Part shown: positions 7,343 to 11,960 of the stretch, piece after piece | How the letters are laid out: the number at the start of each line of letters is the position of its first letter | How positions within the stretch are numbered: position 1 is the first letter of the stretch | From: CAYMST01 sp964393115 | GTDB lineage: Bacteria; Bacteroidota; Bacteroidia; Cytophagales; Cyclobacteriaceae | Reading direction: 5' to 3' | NCBI GenBank assembly: GCA_964393115.1 | Contig: CAYMST010000144.1 | Coordinates: 1 to 11,960 of the forward strand | DNA length: 11,960 nucleotides | The notes under the pieces: generated by a model | Told to the model about the DNA's origin: nothing | The model's database searches: none | The model's input: only the letters and a program-made list of their open reading frames with translations | Translations under genes and position numbers: made by a program

Positions 7343-9103
7343 TTAGAAGTTAATTGAGAAATCATACCCTATCCAACCCCTAATTAAAAAGTGCCCATTG
7401 TTAGTATTATAGAAGGATTCGCTAAAAGCTAGATCTTCAGGTTCCCCCGTTTCAGTATTGAAAACTTCGGTGACAAAAACATTAAGAATTGGTCCTCCTG
7501 TGATCGTGAGCTTTCCTAGATCGACACCGAGGTTTAAATGAAGTCTGTTTAGTAAATTGACTCTGTACTTGGTTCTTTTACTATTATGAATCATAGTAGA
7601 GGTGAGTTCAATATTTCCAAATAAACTATTTCCGAAATTCTTTTGAGAGCCAAATCCAAAACCATAGGTCCATAGAAAACTATCTTGATTGCCATCATCG
7701 TCTGTTGGTAAAAATCGAACCCCTGTTGAATAGATGTTATATAGACCATTGGAGCCTGTTCTAAACGCAAGTCTTAAATGCTCCACGTCGTTTGTTCCTA
7801 TGCCAAATTCGACTTTTCCGTTTTTCACCAAATTGAAAACACCGATGGTGAGCCCTTTACGAAGGGTGTCAACCTTATTGATGAGTCCGATTTGAATTCC
7901 ATTTAATTTCTTAGAATAATTGTAAAGTCCAATTTGTGCTCCTTTAGTAGCGCCCTTGTTAATATTTCCAATTCCGGCTATCTGCACTCCGTCAATTCCT
8001 TTACTATGGTTGATAAGGCCTGCAACCTGAGCTCCTTTCACTTCGCCAGAGGCTATGTTAACTCCACCAGTAAGTTGTGATCCTATATGGTCTCCTTTTG
8101 TTATGTTAGCCCCCGCCGAAGCTTGAATTCCTGACATTGAGCCCGCTGATATGTTGCTACCGCCACTTATTTGAACGCCACTCGTGCTATCTCCCGAAGT
8201 ACTGTAAACACCAGCGATCTGTATACCTCTAACTGCTCCAGAAACCATGTTGGCTCCACCAGTAATTTGTCCACCTTTTACATCACTGTCTACTCGGTTT
8301 AGTATTCCAGCAACTTCGACTCCATTTACGTCTAAACCTACTCGGTTACCAAGACCTGCAATTTGTACTCCGGTAACGGACCTTTCCTCTTTGTTATGAA
8401 GTCCGGCAAATTCAAAGCCTTTCACACTACGGAGGTGCCCCCCTAAGATATTTAAGGAATAATTGACGTCAGTTGCAGAATCTTCATATTGCAACGTGCC
8501 TACTCCTGGTATCACGGATACTTGAAAGGGCTCATTTTTTCGAGTATATCTGGTCTTTGAAGTTAGCGTATTGAAATTGGTTACCGTGGTATCTTTGCTA
8601 TCTACTATTCTTTTTAAGGGGAGAGGCTCTTGGGAGACTACTGGACTGTCTTGAATGATAGTGTCTTGATTCAAGGCTTTTGCTTCTGGAATAGGGACTG
8701 TAGTCGGTTCTTTCTCCGGTAAATTCGGACCTGAGTTTGACTTTGCTGGCCCTACAGGATTCTTAACCAATTCCTTTTCTTTCGCTTGGATAATCGTGTA
8801 TCCGTCAATAAACTTTACGGAGTAGTTGTTGCCAAGAACATAGCCCATTACCGTCTTTATTTTAATGTTTACGAAGTTCTTCGCCTGTATCAGTTGATCC
8901 CCGATGATCGTTGGGTCAAAAGACAGCGTAACTCCTTCGATTTTATCTATCTGATTTAAAGCAGACTTTACTGTTCCTTTTTTAATATCAACAGAAATTT
9001 CTTTATTGCCCAAATCATTATTTTGAGCCAAAGCTGTGGAGAGGTTAAGAAGTATACCTGTCGCCACAGCGAATAATTTAGTTTTTACAAATAGTCGATC
9101 CAT
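7343..9103 (-). CDS. STN-domain outer-membrane protein with 16-residue GxQIAG repeats
   Basis: Probable envelope sensor partner of the FecR anti-sigma factor. Residues 1-26 are a signal peptide (FAVATGILLNLSTALA). About 34-108 form an STN domain, the short N-terminal domain of TonB-linked receptors and secretins that usually contacts FecR in the periplasm. A Pro/Ser-rich linker runs to about 190. Residues 227-427 carry about thirteen 16-residue repeats of pattern VxGxQIAGxxN (for example VTGVQIAGLGN, IDGVQIAGIGN), resembling LA_2272-type surface repeats. The C-terminal 160 residues look beta-rich and end in GYDFSINF; the terminal Phe suits outer-membrane barrel assembly. There is no TonB receptor plug or 22-strand barrel. 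TAG directly precedes the ATG, which lies 26 nt inside fecR, so translation is probably coupled. No terminator is visible downstream. The domain calls are firm; the sensing role is inferred. Confidence 0.85.
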   Translation of the reverse strand: MDRLFVKTKLFAVATGILLNLSTALAQNNDLGNKEISVDIKKGTVKSALNQIDKIEGVTLSFDPTIIGDQLIQAKNFVNIKIKTVMGYVLGNNYSVKFIDGYTIIQAKEKELVKNPVGPAKSNSGPNLPEKEPTTVPIPEAKALNQDTIIQDSPVVSQEPLPLKRIVDSKDTTVTNFNTLTSKTRYTRKNEPFQVSVIPGVGTLQYEDSATDVNYSLNILGGHLRSVKGFEFAGLHNKEERSVTGVQIAGLGNRVGLDVNGVEVAGILNRVDSDVKGGQITGGANMVSGAVRGIQIAGVYSTSGDSTSGVQISGGSNISAGSMSGIQASAGANITKGDHIGSQLTGGVNIASGEVKGAQVAGLINHSKGIDGVQIAGIGNINKGATKGAQIGLYNYSKKLNGIQIGLINKVDTLRKGLTIGVFNLVKNGKVEFGIGTNDVEHLRLAFRTGSNGLYNIYSTGVRFLPTDDDGNQDSFLWTYGFGFGSQKNFGNSLFGNIELTSTMIHNSKRTKYRVNLLNRLHLNLGVDLGKLTITGGPILNVFVTEVFNTETGEPEDLAFSESFYNTNNGHFLIRGWIGYDFSINF

Positions 9104-10101
9104 CTATTAGATATTGGTTATTTACATAAAAAATTTTAATGTCTAATGTCATGGCAATTATCTCCATGATTTTTTCAATCTTTTCTTCGTTGAACTCGAC
9201 GGTAATCAAACATGATTTTAGTTCAGGGTTTTGGAACTTAATGTCTTTGTCAAAGACCTCNNNNNNNNNNTACACTCTTTCCCTACACTTGCATGACTTT
9301 TTCAAGCTCAAGTGCTTTGAACTGTAATTTTTTGGTATGCCAGTATTGATGACTTTTGGTGGGTAGAAGGTTTCCTTTATTCAGTTTTTGTTGCTTTAAG
9401 TTGACCTCACCATACTCCCCAGCCTTCAGTATCATCTCGCCGTACTTATGTTTGAGGCTTACGACTCCCTCGTCTACAGATACTTTTATACCGTTCAGCG
9501 ATTCCTTTACATTAAATGAAGTACCGAGTACTTCAACTTCAGCGTCTGTGGTCTGTACAAGAAACGTTCTTTTAGGGTCTTTTTCCACCTGGAAATAAGC
9601 TTCTCCTGTCAATGTAACACGTCGTTCTTCAGCCTTAAAGCTTTTGGGGATGGTTAGTTGACTGCCGGTGTTTATGGTGACGTGAGAGCCATCCTGAAGA
9701 GTTCTTTTTGTGGTCTCCGAAGCGATAATTACTTCGCTTTCTGTGGTGGTCATCATATATCGAGAGATGAAGAAGCTCAAGCCAAACAGTATCAATATGC
9801 TTGCCGCTATGCTCAAGCGATACCAGTTAGCACTAGGTTTAGCCTCTTTGAAGTTTTCTTGAGCAACAAACTTTTTCCAGGCCTTGCCTTTCTTGTAGAT
9901 CTTTTGGTTCCAAACAAGGGACTGTACTGCCACTACATCCTTATAAAATATTTTTATCCTATTATATTCTTCTTGGTTGGAGGCCTTACTTTTCCATTCT
10001 TCAATTTGTGCTTCTTCTTCAACGGAAGCTTTTCTTGAGAAGTGTCTAAATAAGAGCTCTTCCGTAATGCTATTTTTATCGTTATGTTCTTTGCCGTTCA
10101 C
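9078..10101 (-). CDS. FecR family anti-sigma factor, interrupted by an assembly gap
   Basis: Inner-membrane regulator expected to hold and control the adjacent ECF sigma factor. Residues 1-90 are cytosolic and helical (TEELLFRHFSRKASVEEEAQ), 95-114 form one membrane helix, and 130-215 are the periplasmic FecR domain (LQDGSHVTINTGSQLTIP, GEAYFQV, VLGTSFNV). The C-terminal DUF4974 begins at KLQFKALELEKVMQ and resumes beyond the gap as EVFDKDIKFQNPELKSC. The stop seen at 9283-9285 lies in adapter sequence, and the true end is TAA 9078-9080. Alignment with the DUF4974 pattern suggests that only about three residues are missing, giving about 334 residues. The start is GTG 10101: an overlapping ATG at 10103 hits TGA at once, and the in-frame upstream codons lack a start. 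It follows the sigma gene by 53 bp and overlaps the STN gene by 26. Confidence 0.85.
9261..9288. other. Scaffold gap (10 N) plus residual Illumina adapter
   Basis: Ten Ns (9261-9270) are followed by TACACTCTTTCCCTACAC (9271-9288), an exact 18-base match to the Illumina TruSeq universal adapter / read 1 primer region. Genuine sequence resumes at 9289, exactly at the codon boundary after Gln271 of FecR. The adapter supplies the false stop codon and should be masked. Confidence 0.93.
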
Positions 10102-10154
10102 ATGGTATAGAAAACCGAAAAGTGATTTACCCTGACAACCAACTCAAAAAAAAG

Positions 10155-10694
10155 TCAAAAAATTATTGTCTTGATGTAATGCCCCAGTACTTGCCGCATA
10201 ACTTTTAGGGCTCTACTAATTTGAGTTTCTACAGTTTTGATAGAAATATCGAGGTTTTTTGCGATTTCCGAGTACTTCATTTCCTCAACTCTACTCATCT
10301 CAAATACCTCACGACACTTAGGAGGTAACTGATCTAGTGCTTGTTCGATTTGCTCATGTAGTTCCTCAAACTCCAGAAAATCATGGGATAGAGCTGGGGC
10401 TGGAGTCGTTTTTTCCTCTTGTTGATACCGGTCTACGATTTTTGAATGTTTTAAATAGTTCAGCGCGGCGTTCCGAACAGCACCTAATAAGTAAGACTTT
10501 AAATTAGTCCTGATCTCGACCTTATCTGCATTTTCCCACAAAGTTGAGAATACATCTTGCACAATATCTTCGGCAACTTGATGGTCTTCGGTATAATGAA
10601 ATGCGAATGCACACAACGAGGCGTAATGTTCATTAAATAGTTGTTCAAAGACTTTCTGATCAGTGAGCTTTACAAGTGAAACAGAATGAGACAA
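10155..10694 (-). CDS. ECF RNA polymerase sigma factor (Bacteroidota sigma-70 family)
   Basis: Directs RNA polymerase to target promoters when released by the FecR protein encoded next to it. Numbered from the start chosen here, region 2 begins at about residue 16 (FEQLFNEHY) and includes the core-binding segment AEDIVQDVFSTLWEN. Region 4, about 119-170, has the LPPKCREVFEMSR and EIAKNLDISIKTVETQI helix-turn-helix. No ATG exists before region 2. The frame is open from a TTG at 10742, but a consensus promoter (10711-10744) would start transcription downstream of it, so I prefer the TTG at 10694, preceded by an A-rich leader. That gives 179 residues and a usual N-terminus; the longer form has 195. 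The family call is very secure, the exact start is not. Confidence 0.9.
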   Translation of the reverse strand: MSHSVSLVKLTDQKVFEQLFNEHYASLCAFAFHYTEDHQVAEDIVQDVFSTLWENADKVEIRTNLKSYLLGAVRNAALNYLKHSKIVDRYQQEEKTTPAPALSHDFLEFEELHEQIEQALDQLPPKCREVFEMSRVEEMKYSEIAKNLDISIKTVETQISRALKVMRQVLGHYIKTIIF

Positions 10695-10710
10695 GAGTTG
10701 GTTTTTTGCG

Positions 10711-10744
10711 CAAATGTAACTGTCAACAAGGCTAAAAATCAATA
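10711..10744 (-). promoter_or_regulatory. Probable promoter of the sigma-FecR-STN operon
   Basis: On the minus strand TATTG (10744-10740) is followed after 21 nt by TACATTTG (10718-10711), an exact TAnnTTTG -7 box. The -33 element has ATTG in place of TTTG. The start site would be near 10704, only about 10 nt before TTG 10694. Confidence 0.5.
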
Positions 10745-10794
10745 AGTGTCTTAATTCCTATTGTCGACGTAGACGCGCTTGTTTAGTTTTCTAA

Positions 10795-11960
10795 TTATTT
10801 ACCGATCCAGGTCAATTTCTTCCAAATAAACTCTAACGGTCCTTGTTGGTGTTTTTTTAACCACAATCGACTGAAAGTGAGTTGGGAAATGAAAATCAAT
10901 AATCCCACTCCCACACTGCTGATGGTATCCAGTCTGTAAAACTTAAGTCCATAGCCGAAAAATAATATGCTCCCGAGTACTCCTGTAAGTGTATAGTTTG
11001 TCAAACTCATTTTTCCATAGGGGATAATGAATTTCTGTGCTCTAAGAGTCCATTCCTTTATCCAAATAAGTATATATCCTGAAATTAGAACCCCTGTGAA
11101 AGCGACATTTTTCCATGAGCTGATGGCGACCTTGTTCAATAACTTGTACCCATAATTCATCTCGTGCTGTCTAATGAAAATAAATAATGAATAAAGCGGG
11201 ATAAATAGAACTATACTGATTACAAGCACTTTGGTCCAAAACTCTTGATTTTCCCTGAGGTTAGATAATCGCTGTTTGCGACCCACTAAATATCCTAATA
11301 GAAAAAGACTAATGGTCACAAAAAGCCGGTTGTGGAACTGCCAATAGTTAGAAAACAGTTGTCCTGTCGTTAGATTGATACTAATCGTTTTATAAAAGGA
11401 GTTACCGGGAAGTGTCTGTTTAAGAATTTTCCAATATTTGTAAAGATTGGTTTTAGGAGGGACGTAACTGGGATCAAAGAGTTCATTAAAAAACTTATAC
11501 CATTCCCAAGGATGAGCTAAAAAGAATAAGGCTAACACAAATATCACTCTGTTGGAGAGTTTTCCGATTACTAGAAATGTAAGTCCAGTGATAGCATAAA
11601 ATACTAAGATGTCTCCTGGATAAAACATCGCATTTAGTTGAGCGATGATTACTAAGAGAAGCATTCTCCAAAAAAAACGCCAACCGAATGCGCGTCCTAC
11701 TTCAGCCAATCGAGATTGCTGGGTGTGAAAACTAAAGCCAAATAAAAATGCAAATATTGAAAAGGACTTCCCTCCAAAAATAAACTTCATTATATCTTTT
11801 ACGACTTCATTTAATGCTTCTCTTAACGGAGATAGACCTTCAGGGTCCCAATGAAGATTGAAGTGTTCGATGCTATGAAGTAGTACAATTCCTATAAGTG
11901 CGAAAGCTCTGAGTGAGTCTACTATCTCTAATCTTCCAGTCTTTGTGGTTAGCGTTTTAG
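10795..11960 (-). CDS. DUF418 (YeiB-like) integral membrane protein, 5' end outside the window
   Basis: Multi-pass inner-membrane protein of unknown biochemical role. The frame has no stop up to the window edge. Upstream of the internal ATG at 11790 it reads through the typical DUF418-protein N-terminus, RLEIVDSLRAFALIGIVLLH, so 11790 is not the start and 387 residues are visible. Further hallmarks are GGKSFSIFAFLFGFSF, YPGDILVFYAITG, the late GKMSLTNYTLTGVL segment and GPLEFIWKKLTW near the C-terminus. Several hydrophobic stretches lie between. It is on the same strand as the sigma gene, about 100 bp before its likely start, but that gene has its own promoter and no terminator is visible between them. 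A functional link with the sigma operon is not supported by family knowledge. Confidence 0.88.
   Translation of the reverse strand, partial: KTLTTKTGRLEIVDSLRAFALIGIVLLHSIEHFNLHWDPEGLSPLREALNEVVKDIMKFIFGGKSFSIFAFLFGFSFHTQQSRLAEVGRAFGWRFFWRMLLLVIIAQLNAMFYPGDILVFYAITGLTFLVIGKLSNRVIFVLALFFLAHPWEWYKFFNELFDPSYVPPKTNLYKYWKILKQTLPGNSFYKTISINLTTGQLFSNYWQFHNRLFVTISLFLLGYLVGRKQRLSNLRENQEFWTKVLVISIVLFIPLYSLFIFIRQHEMNYGYKLLNKVAISSWKNVAFTGVLISGYILIWIKEWTLRAQKFIIPYGKMSLTNYTLTGVLGSILFFGYGLKFYRLDTISSVGVGLLIFISQLTFSRLWLKKHQQGPLEFIWKKLTWIGK

Noticed and set aside
9283..9311. Stop codon at 9283-9285 as the natural end of FecR
   Set aside because: It is formed by adapter bases 9271-9288, and the missing DUF4974 half continues in an open frame beyond the Ns.
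9078..9311. A separate 77-residue protein crossing the Ns
   Set aside because: Its first residues come from reading other-frame fecR plus adapter; the part after the Ns is the FecR C-terminus.
9658..10038. Plus-strand frame of about 126 codons with a hydrophobic end
   Set aside because: It is antisense to fecR, whose domains are clear, and the hydrophobic stretch is a by-product of that coding sequence.
11495..11790. Start of the DUF418 gene at ATG 11790
   Set aside because: The frame continues to the window edge and encodes the typical DUF418-protein N-terminal segment upstream of that ATG.

Overview
The window looks like chromosomal DNA of a free-living Bacteroidota, probably a marine Cytophagia-type bacterium (the class is a guess). 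The evidence is the gene set: a protein with a type IX secretion C-terminal domain, an ECF sigma/FecR/STN regulatory operon, and two promoter-like sites of the Bacteroidota TTTG / TAnnTTTG type. Shine-Dalgarno sequences are not evident and base composition is AT-rich.

Left part (1-5900, plus strand): a terminator closing an unseen upstream gene, then about 340 bp with no convincing gene, then a PAPS-dependent sulfotransferase (390-1211). Next is a 1507-residue secreted protein (1317-5840): DUF4347, an unassigned region, a cadherin-like domain, seven 64-residue acidic repeats at an exact 192-bp period, a G8-like beta segment and a T9SS sorting domain. A 15-bp hairpin ends it.

Middle (5990-7250, plus strand): a compact, probably iron-related cluster. 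A Bacteroidota promoter (6007-6038) lies between two copies of a TTTAGA-N5-TCTAAA-like palindrome. It drives a 51-residue Cys/Lys-rich protein (6062-6217) and, 3 nt later, a 111-residue protein (6221-6556). A third copy of the palindrome follows, then a FtnA-type ferritin (6643-7185) with a strong terminator. The shared motif suggests one regulator for both units.

Right part (7343-11960, minus strand, convergent with ferritin): read in transcription order, a DUF418 membrane protein cut by the window end, an ECF sigma factor with its own promoter, a FecR anti-sigma factor, and an STN-domain protein overlapping fecR by 26 nt. The last replaces the usual TonB-dependent receptor: after the STN domain it carries about thirteen 16-residue GxQIAGxxN repeats and a C-terminal segment ending in Phe like an outer-membrane barrel. 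The fecR gene is broken only by an assembly fault: ten Ns followed by 18 bases of Illumina adapter. Without that artefact it is one gene of about 334 codons.
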